A DNA stretch of 64,000 bases from Arthrobacter sp. NicSoilC5 (GTDB taxonomy: Bacteria > Actinomycetota > Actinomycetes > Actinomycetales > Micrococcaceae): NCBI RefSeq assembly GCF_019977395.1, contig NZ_AP024660.1:2666001-2730000 (forward strand). Direction: 5' to 3'. Within the stretch, counting starts at the first letter, position 1. Each line of letters begins with the position of its first letter. Under the pieces are notes generated by a model. That model was not told the DNA's origin, made no database searches, and worked only from the letters and a program-made list of their open reading frames with translations. A program made the translations under genes and the position numbers. Below are positions 34,029-42,593 of this stretch, piece by piece.

Positions 34029-35147
34029 ATGAAGTTAGCGTCCAAGCTCCCCGCCCTCACCGCCGCCGGAGTGCTCCTGGCCCTCAGCCTGACCGGCTGC
34101 GGAAGCGCCGCGCAGAGCGCCGGCGTGGTCACGGCCAGTGCGGCTGTGAAGACCGACGACGGGCTGGTCATCAACGGCGAGTCCATCGCGGACAAGGCCA
34201 CCTACGAGAAGGCCAAGACCCAGACCCTGTCCCTCTATTCCGGCTACACCGATTCCTCTGAAAGCGCCCTGGTGGACGCCTTCACCAAGGACACCGGCAT
34301 CAAGGTCAACGTTGTCCGGCTCACCCCGAACAAGCTCTCCGAACGTGTACTGTCCGAGCAGGGTGCCGGCAAGCTCAGCGCCGACGTCATCCGCACGTCC
34401 GACTACCGGATCGCCAAGTCCATGGAGGACGCCAAGGTCTGGAAGGCCTATGACGTCCCCGGCGCCTCCACCCTCAAGGACGTCTCCGTGGACGGCGGCC
34501 AGTTCACCCGCATGTTCAACTCCGTCTACACCCTGGGCTACAACACCCAGCTGGTGAAGGAAGCCGATGCCCCCAAGTCCTGGGCGGATGCCGTCGGCGG
34601 CAAGTGGCAGGGCAAGCTGGGCATCGTCCAGGGCGGCTCGGGCGGCAGCACCGCTGCGCTGAACCGCTTCATGGAAACCAAGATGGGCGGCGACTACTTC
34701 GCCAAGTACGCTGCGCAGAAGCCCAAGATCTACGACTCCCTGGGTGCTGAAGCCACGGCCTTGGCCCGCGGCGAAGTGGCCGTCGGCACGGTCACCATCA
34801 GTGGCACCAACATCTCTGCCGTCCAGGACAAGGCTCCGGTCAAGTTCATCGTCCCCGAGGAAGGCCTGGTCTCCTACGACTACTACCTGGGCATGACGGG
34901 CACCGCCACCAACGTGGAAGCCGCGAAGGTCTTCATGAACTACAACCTTTCCAAGCAGGGCCAGCAGGTCTTCGCGCAGATCGGTGAATACCCGGTCCGC
35001 ACGGACGTGGCACCGCCCACCATCATGGGCGTGACCCTCCCCGCCGTCGACTCCGGCAAGGTCTTCCGCATGCAGAACACCGACGCCGTGACCTACGGCA
35101 AGGATGATCTTGCCAAGTGGAACCAGGTGTTCGGCTACACCAAGTAA
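34029..35147 (+). CDS. ABC transporter solute-binding lipoprotein (FbpA-like)
   Basis: A 372-residue binding protein. The signal peptide ends in lipobox LTGC (residues 21-24). GAAAGGGA precedes the ATG at 34029; the open frame further upstream is a shadow of the permease gene. Mature motifs: LSLYSGYTDSSESALVDAF, DTGIKVNVVR, GGKWQGKLGIVQGGSGG and the late MNYNLSKQGQQVFAQIGEYP, all typical of the type-2 FbpA-like family. The ligand cannot be read directly. I do not see the paired-Tyr ferric motif clearly, which leaves organic acids open. Confidence 0.88.
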   Translation: MKLASKLPALTAAGVLLALSLTGCGSAAQSAGVVTASAAVKTDDGLVINGESIADKATYEKAKTQTLSLYSGYTDSSESALVDAFTKDTGIKVNVVRLTPNKLSERVLSEQGAGKLSADVIRTSDYRIAKSMEDAKVWKAYDVPGASTLKDVSVDGGQFTRMFNSVYTLGYNTQLVKEADAPKSWADAVGGKWQGKLGIVQGGSGGSTAALNRFMETKMGGDYFAKYAAQKPKIYDSLGAEATALARGEVAVGTVTISGTNISAVQDKAPVKFIVPEEGLVSYDYYLGMTGTATNVEAAKVFMNYNLSKQGQQVFAQIGEYPVRTDVAPPTIMGVTLPAVDSGKVFRMQNTDAVTYGKDDLAKWNQVFGYTK

Positions 35148-35161
35148 CCCCGAAATCCCAT

Positions 35162-35200
35162 GCCTGGGGACCCGGCCTCCGCCGGGTCCCAGGCTTTCTG
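35162..35200 (+). terminator. Terminator after the ABC importer
   Basis: Arms GCCTGGGGACCCGGC and GCCGGGTCCCAGGC pair with one bulged G, followed by TTTCT. It ends the prpF-ABC operon 15 nt after the binding-protein stop. Confidence 0.75.
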
Positions 35201-35225
35201 GTTTCACCCACCACCAGGAGGCCCC

Positions 35226-36188
35226 GTGACCGCCGCCCCGGAACTTCCGCTGCCCCGGAACACCTCATCCCTGCTGGTCCTCCAGGACGGCAGGACCGTC
35301 GTCGAACATGGCGACACCACCCGCGCCAGCTACGTCGCCTCGGTCCGCAAAAGCCTGCTCTCGATCCTGTACGGAATCCAGGTGGACGCCGGCACGGTCA
35401 GCTTGGATGACACGTTGGGCGCGCTGGGGATCGATGACACCGGCGGCCTGCTGCCCCTCGAGAAGACGGCGCGGCTCCGCGACCTCCTGACCTCCCGGTC
35501 GGGGGTCTACCATCCACCCTCCAGCCCGGGCAGTGACGAGGATGCCTTCCCTCCCCGCGGCACCAAAGCGCCGGGTCAGTTCTTCGTCTACAACAACTGG
35601 GATTTCAACGCCGCCGGCGCGATTTTTGAAAAGGCCAGCGGCCTGACGGTCTTTGACGCGTTCGAGAAGTACCTGGCCGGTCCGCTGGGATTCGACGACT
35701 ACGACCCCACACGCCAGCGCATGCTCGGGAACGCCCAGAAGTCCGTTTTCCCGGCCTACCACTTCTTCCTCTCCGCCCGGGACCTGGCAAAGATCGGGCT
35801 GCTGATGGCAGCCGGCGGGCAGTGGGAGGGCCGGCAGCTTGTCCCCCGGGAGTGGGCCAGGGACAGCGTGGCCACCCAGGTCAGGCGCGCAGACATGGCG
35901 CCGGCCACCGGGTTTGGCACCTGCGACTACGGCTACCTGTGGTGGCTGCCCGGGGAACCCGGCCCGCAGTGGGAGGGATCGTTCCTGGCTGCGGGCAACT
36001 ACGGCCAGTTCCTGCTGGTCCTGCCGGCAATCCGCAGCGTCATTGTGCACCGGCGCTTCGTCAGCGACAGCTTCGCCATCGCCCGGAATACCCGTCCGGC
36101 GGGGTCGACGGCGTCCCCGGCTCCGGTGACCCACGCCGAATTCATGGACCTTGCCCGCGCGCTGGTTGCCGGCCCACTGGCCCGGTAG
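35226..36188 (+). CDS. Serine hydrolase, class C beta-lactamase/esterase family
   Basis: A 320-residue protein of the beta-lactamase (penicillin-binding-like) superfamily. The GTG at 35226 was chosen because AGGAGG precedes it. The nucleophile motif SVRK is at 39-42 and YNN (in FFVYNNWDFN) near 120. A third-motif equivalent is not an obvious KTG; an H-containing VHRRF may stand in. No signal peptide, so it is probably a cytoplasmic esterase or amidase rather than an antibiotic-resistance enzyme. It follows the ABC importer terminator and may process an esterified or amidated carboxylate substrate (inference). Confidence 0.82.
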   Translation: MTAAPELPLPRNTSSLLVLQDGRTVVEHGDTTRASYVASVRKSLLSILYGIQVDAGTVSLDDTLGALGIDDTGGLLPLEKTARLRDLLTSRSGVYHPPSSPGSDEDAFPPRGTKAPGQFFVYNNWDFNAAGAIFEKASGLTVFDAFEKYLAGPLGFDDYDPTRQRMLGNAQKSVFPAYHFFLSARDLAKIGLLMAAGGQWEGRQLVPREWARDSVATQVRRADMAPATGFGTCDYGYLWWLPGEPGPQWEGSFLAAGNYGQFLLVLPAIRSVIVHRRFVSDSFAIARNTRPAGSTASPAPVTHAEFMDLARALVAGPLAR

Positions 36189-36229
36189 GCGTCAGGAAAG
36201 ACAGTGCACGACGGCGGCACCCTCCTGTG

Positions 36230-37135
36230 TCAGGAAGCCGCGCCCTTGGCGATGGACCGGAACACCTTGGTTGCCTGCTGCGCCGCGGGGCTGAGCCGCC
36301 GGTTTTCCAGGTGGGCCAGGAGGATGCGGCGCTTCGGGGACCCGGCAAGCGGGACCGCCACGACGTCGGGACGCAGGGCTGTCAGGGCCAGCCTCGGCGC
36401 CAGGGCGATCCCGATACCGGCGGCCACCATGCCCTGTGTCTCCTGGTAATCGTTGGCGGCGAACGCGATCCGCGGCTCGAACCCGGCGTCACGGCATACC
36501 CGGCTCAGGACGTCGGCCACGGGGTGCTCGTCGCGCACCACCCATTCCTGGTCGCTCAAGGCGCCGATGCGGACCGAGCCGAGTTTCGCTATGGGGTGCT
36601 CCCGCGGTACCAGCAGCACGGTGGGATCGTTCGTCAGCCTGACCAGGGCAAGGTCGGGGTCCTCGATCTGCTGCCAGGGATAGTCCCACAGCAGCGTGAG
36701 CTCGATTTCCCGCCGCCGCAGCCGTTCCAGCAGGCCGTCCCGGCGGGCGCTGACCACCGTCACTGCCACCTCGGGGTGGCGGGCACGGAACGCCAGCACC
36801 ACGTCCGGCATCAGGGAGGCCCCGCCGGTGGGGAAAGTTCCAAGCCGGAGCTGGCCCCGCCGAAGGCCCGCGAACTCCCCCATCTCGGCGCGGGCGGCCT
36901 CCACGGTCCTGTCGATGTCGTCCGCGTAGTGCAGCAGGGCGTGCCCCGCTTCGGTCAGGACCACGCCCCGGGGATGGCGCTCGATGAGGACCACGCCCAT
37001 CTCCTGCTCGAGTTTCGCGATCTGCTGCGAGACCGCCGAGGTGGTGAAGGAAAGGGCGGCCGCGGCGGACGTCAGGGAGCCGGAACGGCCCACCTCGCGG
37101 AGCACGTGGAGCCGGTGGAGATCGAGGATTGCCAT
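36230..37135 (-). CDS. LysR-family transcriptional regulator
   Basis: A 301-residue LysR protein. The helix-turn-helix lies at about residues 5-65 (HVLREVGRSGSLTSAAAALS, then TTSAVSQQIAKLEQEMGVVL), and the inducer-binding domain follows (RLGTFPTGGASLMPDVVLAF, then IALAPRLALTALRPDVVAVP). It is divergent from the second prpF gene, 128 bp away, and is the likely regulator of prpF2-dctA with a carboxylate inducer. Confidence 0.9.
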   Translation of the reverse strand: MAILDLHRLHVLREVGRSGSLTSAAAALSFTTSAVSQQIAKLEQEMGVVLIERHPRGVVLTEAGHALLHYADDIDRTVEAARAEMGEFAGLRRGQLRLGTFPTGGASLMPDVVLAFRARHPEVAVTVVSARRDGLLERLRRREIELTLLWDYPWQQIEDPDLALVRLTNDPTVLLVPREHPIAKLGSVRIGALSDQEWVVRDEHPVADVLSRVCRDAGFEPRIAFAANDYQETQGMVAAGIGIALAPRLALTALRPDVVAVPLAGSPKRRILLAHLENRRLSPAAQQATKVFRSIAKGAAS

Positions 37136-37217
37136 GTACTGAGTTTAGCAAAAGTAGATAGTCGTCCATTTATTTGCGATTGTGCTGAAGGCTCGGATCC
37201 CGGATCGTAGAAGTACA

Positions 37218-37240
37218 AGGTGCTGTGAAGTAGAGCACCT
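37218..37240. promoter_or_regulatory. Dyad in the LysR-prpF2 intergenic region
   Basis: AGGTGCT, 9 bp, AGCACCT. The outer length and 9-bp centre fit a LysR-type site, but it lies just before the prpF2 ribosome site and could instead form a leader hairpin. Confidence 0.5.
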
Positions 37241-37263
37241 GCAAGTTACGAGGGAGAAATACA

Positions 37264-38406
37264 GTGGGACTCAAAGGACATTGGTACCGGGGCGGCACCA
37301 GCAAGTGCTGGCTCTTCGATGCCAGGGACGTGGCCCTCCACGCCCCCACCCGCGAGGAAATCCCCGCACTGCTGTCAGCCGCTTTCGGCGCAGCGGATGC
37401 GCGGCAGCTGGACGGCGTCGGCGGCGGAACGTCCACCACGTCCAAGGCTGCAGTCATCTGGGCAACCCCGGGTGCCGAGGCAGACCTCGACTACCTTTTC
37501 GCCCAGGTGGGAATCGGTGACCCCACCGTTGAGCTCGGTTCCAACTGCGGCAACTGCGCCACCGCCATTGCCCTGTTCGCTGTCCAGACGGGCATCGTTC
37601 CCGCCCGGGACGGCATGACCAAGGTCCGCATGCGCCACGTCACCTCCGGCGCGGTGCTCAGCGGAGCGGTTCCCACTCCCGGCGGCCACATTCCCAAGTC
37701 TGGCCTGGCCCGGGTTCCCGGCAGCAGCGCCGCCGGTGTTCCCGTCAGCCTCTCGTTCCACGGCCCCTGGGGCCAGAACACCGGCGCACTGCTGCCTACC
37801 GGCAACACGGTGGACCAGCTCCAGGTCAACGGCCGGACCCTGGCCGCAACGATGGTGGACGCCGGCGCCCCTGCCGTGCTCCTCGCAGCCGACCAGGCCG
37901 GCGTCGACCTTTCCTCAATGACTGACAACCTGACCGCCCAGCTGCCGGACCTCATCGCGGCACGGGCATCGGCCGGCCTCATCATGGGGCTCCGGAAGCC
38001 TGAGGATCCGCCGCAGAACGCCGTCCCGAAAGTCGGGGTTGTGGCGCCTGCCGGCGACTACATCGCCGCGGACGGAACAACCATTACTGCCGGCAGCCAC
38101 GACGTGCGGGTGCGGATGCTGTCCATGCTCGCACCCCACCCGGCCATCGGCCTGACCTCAGCCGTGGCAGTGGCCCTGGCATCCTCGCTGCAGTCATCGG
38201 TCGTAGCCACCGCAGCGGGCCAATCGCCCTCCACCGGCACCGGAACCCCGCGCTTGCTGCGGATCGGGACGCCCGCCGGCGTGATCACCGCCGAAATCAT
38301 CACCGATGACACCGGCGCCGTCAGCGAAGTGGCCCTCCACCGGGCAGCCCGCCACATCGCCACCGCAGACATCGACGTGGCCCCCGCCGCCGAGCTGTCC
38401 GCCTAA
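37264..38406 (+). CDS. PrpF-family isomerase (second copy)
   Basis: A 380-residue PrpF protein starting at GTG 37264 after GAGGGAG. It shares with the 30.0-kb copy the RGGTSKCWLF, QLDGVGGGTSTTSKA, GSNCGNCATAIALF and MLAPHPAIGLTSAVAVALAS motifs, with clear divergence elsewhere. It is longer at the C-terminus. The partner gene downstream is a DctA-type symporter, while the first copy pairs with an ABC importer, so the two isomerases probably serve different unsaturated di- or tricarboxylates. The exact substrate is not visible. Confidence 0.85.
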   Translation: MGLKGHWYRGGTSKCWLFDARDVALHAPTREEIPALLSAAFGAADARQLDGVGGGTSTTSKAAVIWATPGAEADLDYLFAQVGIGDPTVELGSNCGNCATAIALFAVQTGIVPARDGMTKVRMRHVTSGAVLSGAVPTPGGHIPKSGLARVPGSSAAGVPVSLSFHGPWGQNTGALLPTGNTVDQLQVNGRTLAATMVDAGAPAVLLAADQAGVDLSSMTDNLTAQLPDLIAARASAGLIMGLRKPEDPPQNAVPKVGVVAPAGDYIAADGTTITAGSHDVRVRMLSMLAPHPAIGLTSAVAVALASSLQSSVVATAAGQSPSTGTGTPRLLRIGTPAGVITAEIITDDTGAVSEVALHRAARHIATADIDVAPAAELSA

Positions 38407-38463
38407 ACCCCCCCACCTCTTTGCCCCATTATTAAGGGGCCGCACCAAGCAGGAAGTTGTTCA

Positions 38464-39774
38464 ATGAAGATCAAATCCATCCTCGGACACCTGTATGTCC
38501 AGGTACTCATCGGAGTCGCCCTCGGCGTCGTTGTCGGCGCACTGTGGCCGGACCTCGGTTCGTCCCTGAAGCCCATCGGCGACGGCTTCGTGAAACTCGT
38601 GAAGTTCATGATCGCCCCCATCGTGTTCTGCACCATCGTGGGAGGCATCACCTCCCTGCGGGACACCAAGAAGGTGGGTCCCACCCTGATCCGTTCACTG
38701 GGCCTCTTCTACGCACTGACCGCACTCGCCCTGGCCCTGGGCCTGGCCGCGGTGACGCTGTTCCAGCCCGGTGCCGGCATGCACATCGATCCCACGCACC
38801 TGGACTCCTCGGTGGCACAGAAGTACACCACGCAGCTGCCCAGCAGCAACCCCGTGGACTTCATCCTGAGCATCATCCCCACCACCTTCGTTGGCGCCTT
38901 CGCCGACGGTGAGGTCCTGCCCGTGCTGGTCATTGCCCTGCTGTGCGGCTTCGCTTTCAGCAAGCTCGGCGCACCGGGCAAGCTGGCACTGGACGTGGTC
39001 AACAGCTTCAACAAGCTGCTCTTCATCATGTTCGGCTACATCATGAAGGTGGCCCCGCTGGGAGCCTTCGGTGCCATGGCCTTCACCGTGGGCAAGTACG
39101 GCGCCCACTCCATCGGCAACCTCGGCATGCTGATCCTTGCCTTCTACGCAGCCTGCATCGTCTTCGTGGTGGTGGGCCTGGGCATCCTGGCGAAGGTGAC
39201 CGGCTTCAGCCTGTGGCAGATCCTGCGCTACTTCAAGGACGAATTCCTGATCGTCCTGGCCACGTCCTCCAGCGAACCGGTCCTGCCGCGCCTGCTGTCC
39301 AAGCTCGAGCGGATCGGCTGCGACCGCAGCGTCGTGGGCCTCGTGGTCCCCACCGGCTACTCCTTCAACCTGACCGGCACGGCCATCTACCTGACCCTGG
39401 CCTCCATGTTCATCGCCCAGGCCTGCGACATCCACCTCAGCTGGGGCCAGATCCTGCTGATGCTCGGCATGATGCTGCTGACCTCCAAGGGCGCAGCCGG
39501 CGTCACCGGCAGTGGTTTCGTGGCCCTGGTGGCCACGCTGACGGTCATGCCCACCCTGCCGGTGGCCGGTGTGGCCCTCATCGTTGGCATCGACCGCTTC
39601 ATGAGCGAGGCCCGCGCCCTGACCAGCACGGTCTGCAACATCGTCTCCTGCGTGGCCATCGCCAAGTGGCAGGGTGAGCTGGACATGGGCAAGCTCCGTT
39701 CCGAGCTCCAGGCGGGCTTCGTGCCCACCGAGGCGGAAAAGATCCAGCTGGCCGAACCGGCCCTGGCCCACTAA
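38464..39774 (+). CDS. dctA: C4-dicarboxylate:cation symporter, DctA type
   Basis: A 436-residue member of the dicarboxylate/amino acid:cation symporter family. Hallmarks: KLVKFMIAPIVFCTIVGGI, the serine-rich ATSSSEPVLPRLL re-entrant region (near 262) and GYSFNLTGTAIYLTLASMFI with the NLTG substrate/cation motif (near 303). These match DctA rather than glutamate carriers. It lies 57 nt after prpF2 and probably brings in the carboxylate that PrpF2 acts on, controlled by the divergent LysR. Confidence 0.9.
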   Translation: MKIKSILGHLYVQVLIGVALGVVVGALWPDLGSSLKPIGDGFVKLVKFMIAPIVFCTIVGGITSLRDTKKVGPTLIRSLGLFYALTALALALGLAAVTLFQPGAGMHIDPTHLDSSVAQKYTTQLPSSNPVDFILSIIPTTFVGAFADGEVLPVLVIALLCGFAFSKLGAPGKLALDVVNSFNKLLFIMFGYIMKVAPLGAFGAMAFTVGKYGAHSIGNLGMLILAFYAACIVFVVVGLGILAKVTGFSLWQILRYFKDEFLIVLATSSSEPVLPRLLSKLERIGCDRSVVGLVVPTGYSFNLTGTAIYLTLASMFIAQACDIHLSWGQILLMLGMMLLTSKGAAGVTGSGFVALVATLTVMPTLPVAGVALIVGIDRFMSEARALTSTVCNIVSCVAIAKWQGELDMGKLRSELQAGFVPTEAEKIQLAEPALAH

Positions 39775-39800
39775 CCGGCCTGCAGGCCACCACCCCCAGT

Positions 39801-39835
39801 GTTTGCCCGGGATCCAGCAGGGGTCCCGGGCAAAC
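39801..39835 (+). terminator. Hairpin after dctA
   Basis: A perfect 12-bp stem (39801-39812 with 39824-39835) with an 11-nt loop and no T-run. It is a likely transcript end or 3' stabiliser for the prpF2-dctA mRNA. Confidence 0.6.
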
Positions 39836-39881
39836 CCTTGCAAGGGGTACTACTTCGCAATCCCCACGGAAAGGACCCGGA

Positions 39882-39968
39882 ATGAGTGAGCGCCAAATGG
39901 AACAGGAAACAGCGGAAGACTGCGACGCCGGCACGTGCTTCTACTGCCAAAGCCCGGAAACCGACTAG
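39882..39968 (+). CDS. Possible 28-residue cysteine-containing peptide
   Basis: A very short frame beginning MSERQMEQETAEDC and ending YCQSPETD, with AAAGGA placed before the ATG. Cysteines 14, 19 and 22 give C-x4-C-x2-C, and it is strongly acidic. It follows the dctA hairpin. I do not recognise it. A metal-binding micropeptide is one reading. The good ribosome site is the main support. Confidence 0.4.
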   Translation: MSERQMEQETAEDCDAGTCFYCQSPETD

Positions 39969-40091
39969 CGGCCCGGCCGCCGGCCCGGAAGCGCACAACG
40001 GGCCCTAGACCCACTGCTCCCATACCGTCAGCTGCAGGCTGACGGTGCCGGACGCGCCAGCCACAACAGCGCCAGCCCCCGCGGAAGGGTC

Positions 40092-40160
40092 GACGGCGGC
40101 ACCCGCCGTGCCGCCGTCGTCGTCCGTTCCAGCAAGCTCAGCCCAGCGCATCAGGCGCGG
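40092..40160. repeat. Hairpin-containing intergenic repeat, copy B
   Basis: An 11-bp perfect stem (40092-40102 with 40108-40118) and the same 24 consecutive bases as copy A at 26.5 kb. Here the element overlaps the last codons of the monooxygenase gene and may end its leftward transcript. Confidence 0.65.
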
Positions 40161-41524
40161 ACCGCCGCAACAGCCTCGTCAGCGGAACGCACCGGCGTCT
40201 CCAGCCCCAGGTGCTCGCGGAGCGTGGCGCCCCGGTACTCCGTGGGGTATACACCGCGTTCCTGGAGCTCCGGCACCAGGTGGTTCACGATGTCATCCAG
40301 CCCGCTGGGGACCAGCCACGGCGAAATGTTGAGCCCGTCCACCGCACCCACCCGCGCGTACTCGGCCAGCTGGTCCGCCACCGCCGTGTAGGAGCCGGTG
40401 AAGGTGGAATCGATCCGCGCGGTCTTCGAGGTGACGAACTGCCGGATGGACAGCCCCTTGTCCTTGGCCTCGGCCCGCCACTGGTCCGCCAGCTGCCGGG
40501 CCTTGGCACCGTGGAAACCGCTGCCGCGGGTCTCGGACGTTTCCTCCACCACCGGATCGATCTCCGGCAGCGGGCCGTCCGGATCGTAGGCCGAGAGCTC
40601 GCGGCCCCAGAACTGCTCCAGGTAGGCGATGGCCTGCTGCGGGCCGATCTGCAGGCTCCGCACCCACTCCTTCTTCTCCGCCGCCTCGGCAGCGGTCGGC
40701 GCCAGGATGAACTCACTGGCCGGCATGATCTGGACGGCATTGGCCCCGCGCCCGGCGGCCAGGGACCGCTCCACCAGGTCCTTGCGGAACGCCACGGCGT
40801 CCTCGAACTTGGGGTGGGCGGAGAAGATCACGTCCGCCTGCCGGGCAGCGAAGTTCCGGCCTTCGGGCGAGTCTCCGGCCTGGAACAGCACCGGCCGGTA
40901 CTGCGCACTGCGCGGCAGCCGCGGCGTCACATCCACCGTGTAGCGCCGGCCCTCATGGAGCACCCGGCGGGCGGGACCGTCCGGCGTTTCCCACGAATCC
41001 CAGATCCGCTTGGCCGTCTCCACGAACGCCTCGGCATGCTTGTACCGGTCCGCGTGGTCCAGGTAGCCTCCGCGGCGGAAGTTCGCCCCGGTCCAGGCGT
41101 TGTCCGTGGTCACGATGTTCCACGCCGCGCGGCCGCCGGAGACCAGGTCCAGCGATGCCAGCCGGTGGGCCAGGTCCGCAGGATCGTTGTACGTGGTGTT
41201 CTGCGTGGCAACCAGGCCAATGTTCTTTGTGACGGACGCCAGGGCGGCCAGCATGGTCTGCGCATCCGGGCGGCCCACCACGTCCAGCGCGTGCGGGCGT
41301 CCCAGGTGTTCCCGCAGGCGCAGCCCCTCACCCAGGAAGAACGCGGCGAAGAGCCCGCGCTCGGCGGTCTGGGCGATGCGGCGGAAGGACTCGAAGTCCG
41401 TCTGCGAGCCTGATTCCGGGGCCTTCCAGATGGTGCCGGAGTTGACGCCCTGGAAGAAGACGCCGAACTGGATCTGGCCGCTCGGAACGAATACCTCGGA
41501 TTTAGCACGGGTGTGCTGTTTCAT
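40151..41524 (-). CDS. FMN-dependent monooxygenase, NtaA/SnaA/DszA family
   Basis: A 457-residue luciferase-like monooxygenase. The ATG at 41524 was chosen because AAGGGG lies upstream. Family marks: FGVFFQGVNSGTIWKAPESG, GRPDAQTMLAALASVTKNIG, TQNTTYNDPADLAHRLASLD and SGGRAAWNIVTTDNAWTGAN. It uses FMNH2 from a separate reductase to oxidise a heteroatom or C-S/C-N bond. The operon also holds a second LLM protein, DUF1684 and a polar-amino-acid-type importer, which points to an S- or N-substituted amino acid. YtnJ (CmoJ) of Bacillus is a relevant relative (inference). Confidence 0.88.
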   Translation of the reverse strand: MKQHTRAKSEVFVPSGQIQFGVFFQGVNSGTIWKAPESGSQTDFESFRRIAQTAERGLFAAFFLGEGLRLREHLGRPHALDVVGRPDAQTMLAALASVTKNIGLVATQNTTYNDPADLAHRLASLDLVSGGRAAWNIVTTDNAWTGANFRRGGYLDHADRYKHAEAFVETAKRIWDSWETPDGPARRVLHEGRRYTVDVTPRLPRSAQYRPVLFQAGDSPEGRNFAARQADVIFSAHPKFEDAVAFRKDLVERSLAAGRGANAVQIMPASEFILAPTAAEAAEKKEWVRSLQIGPQQAIAYLEQFWGRELSAYDPDGPLPEIDPVVEETSETRGSGFHGAKARQLADQWRAEAKDKGLSIRQFVTSKTARIDSTFTGSYTAVADQLAEYARVGAVDGLNISPWLVPSGLDDIVNHLVPELQERGVYPTEYRGATLREHLGLETPVRSADEAVAAVRA

Positions 41525-41534
41525 GATTTTCCCC

Positions 41535-42593
41535 TTACTTTCCGGCACCGGCAGGCGCAGCGGCGGCGGTTGCGTAGCGGCTGGCCGGGCGGTCCAGGCC
41601 CAGCAGGTCGCGGAAGGTGCCGTCCTGCACCACCGGGCGGAGTGCCCCACGGCGGCGCAGTTCCGGCAATACCCAGCGGCCCAGTTCCTCCAGGTCAACA
41701 AAGAGCGACGCCGGGTGCAGCCGCACGCCGTCGGCCTCCTTTAAAAGGTCGGCCAGGAAGTCGGTAAGACCGGGTGCGGAACCTGCGAAAGCCGCCCGGC
41801 CTCCGTCGAACGATGCACCCCGCGCAGCCGCGGCCTGCCCCCGGGCGTCCAGTACGACGTCGAGCTCGGCAACCACCGCAACGCCGGCTCCCACCCTGGC
41901 CCGCACATCACGGACCTCGGCCGCGAGCAGTTCCGGCGTCGGGGCGGACACCAGCACGGCGTCCAGGGCGTCCACCGGAATCCCGCCAATCAGGGAAGCC
42001 GGGGCCAGCACGGGCAGTTGCCCCTGGAGCGGCCGCGGGATGATGGATGGCCCCTTGACGGAGTAGCCGGCGCCGGGAAAGCCGGCAGGCGTTTGGAAGT
42101 CCGCATAATGCAGCTTGTCCACGTCGATGTACCGGCCGGTGGCAACATCGCGGATCACGGCGTCGTCCTCCCAGGAATCCCAGAGCCGGCGGGATACCTC
42201 GATGGACGCCGCGGCTTCCTGGCCCAGCGCGGCCCCAGTGACGGAAGAACGTCCGACGGCGGCGGCAGCCTCCGGCGACCCGGCCGCCGTCACGATCCAC
42301 CCCGCCCGGCCGCCGGACACGTAGTCCAGGCTGGCCAGCTGGGTGGAGATGTGGAACGGCTCCGTGTACACCGTGTCCACCTCCGGGACCAGCGCAATGC
42401 TGCGCGTCACCGGCCCCGCGAAGGCCGCCCGCTGGAGCGCGTTGGCCCGGCCCGGAGCAGGTGCATCGGTGAACGTGGCGGCGTGGAAGCCCGCGGACTC
42501 GGCTGCCAGCACGGCCCGGGTGAGGTCCGCACCGTCCCAGCCGGCGCCGTCGAGCTCAATGGCCAGGAAGCCCGGGTTTTCAAAGGTACTCAC
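41535..42593 (-). CDS. LLM-class oxidoreductase, divergent paralogue
   Basis: A 352-residue protein with a luciferase-like barrel: TEPFHISTQLASLDYVSGGR and AGWIVTAAGSPE mirror the equivalent segment of the larger neighbour, as does the C-terminal RDLLGLDRPASRY. It is shorter and more Ala-rich than NtaA-type enzymes. The start is GTG at 42593, overlapping the DUF1684 stop (GTGA), so translation is coupled. It ends 10 nt before the next gene. It may be a second monooxygenase of the same pathway or an accessory subunit. Confidence 0.82.
   Translation of the reverse strand: MSTFENPGFLAIELDGAGWDGADLTRAVLAAESAGFHAATFTDAPAPGRANALQRAAFAGPVTRSIALVPEVDTVYTEPFHISTQLASLDYVSGGRAGWIVTAAGSPEAAAAVGRSSVTGAALGQEAAASIEVSRRLWDSWEDDAVIRDVATGRYIDVDKLHYADFQTPAGFPGAGYSVKGPSIIPRPLQGQLPVLAPASLIGGIPVDALDAVLVSAPTPELLAAEVRDVRARVGAGVAVVAELDVVLDARGQAAAARGASFDGGRAAFAGSAPGLTDFLADLLKEADGVRLHPASLFVDLEELGRWVLPELRRRGALRPVVQDGTFRDLLGLDRPASRYATAAAAPAGAGK

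Noticed and set aside
31508..34201. An 897-codon antisense open frame across the ABC importer genes
   Set aside because: Asp/Gly/Gln-rich shadow of well-supported genes on the other strand.
35226..36188. Beta-lactam resistance gene
   Set aside because: SxxK and YxN are present, but there is no export signal and no clear KTG triad. The relationship is to esterase-type members of the family.
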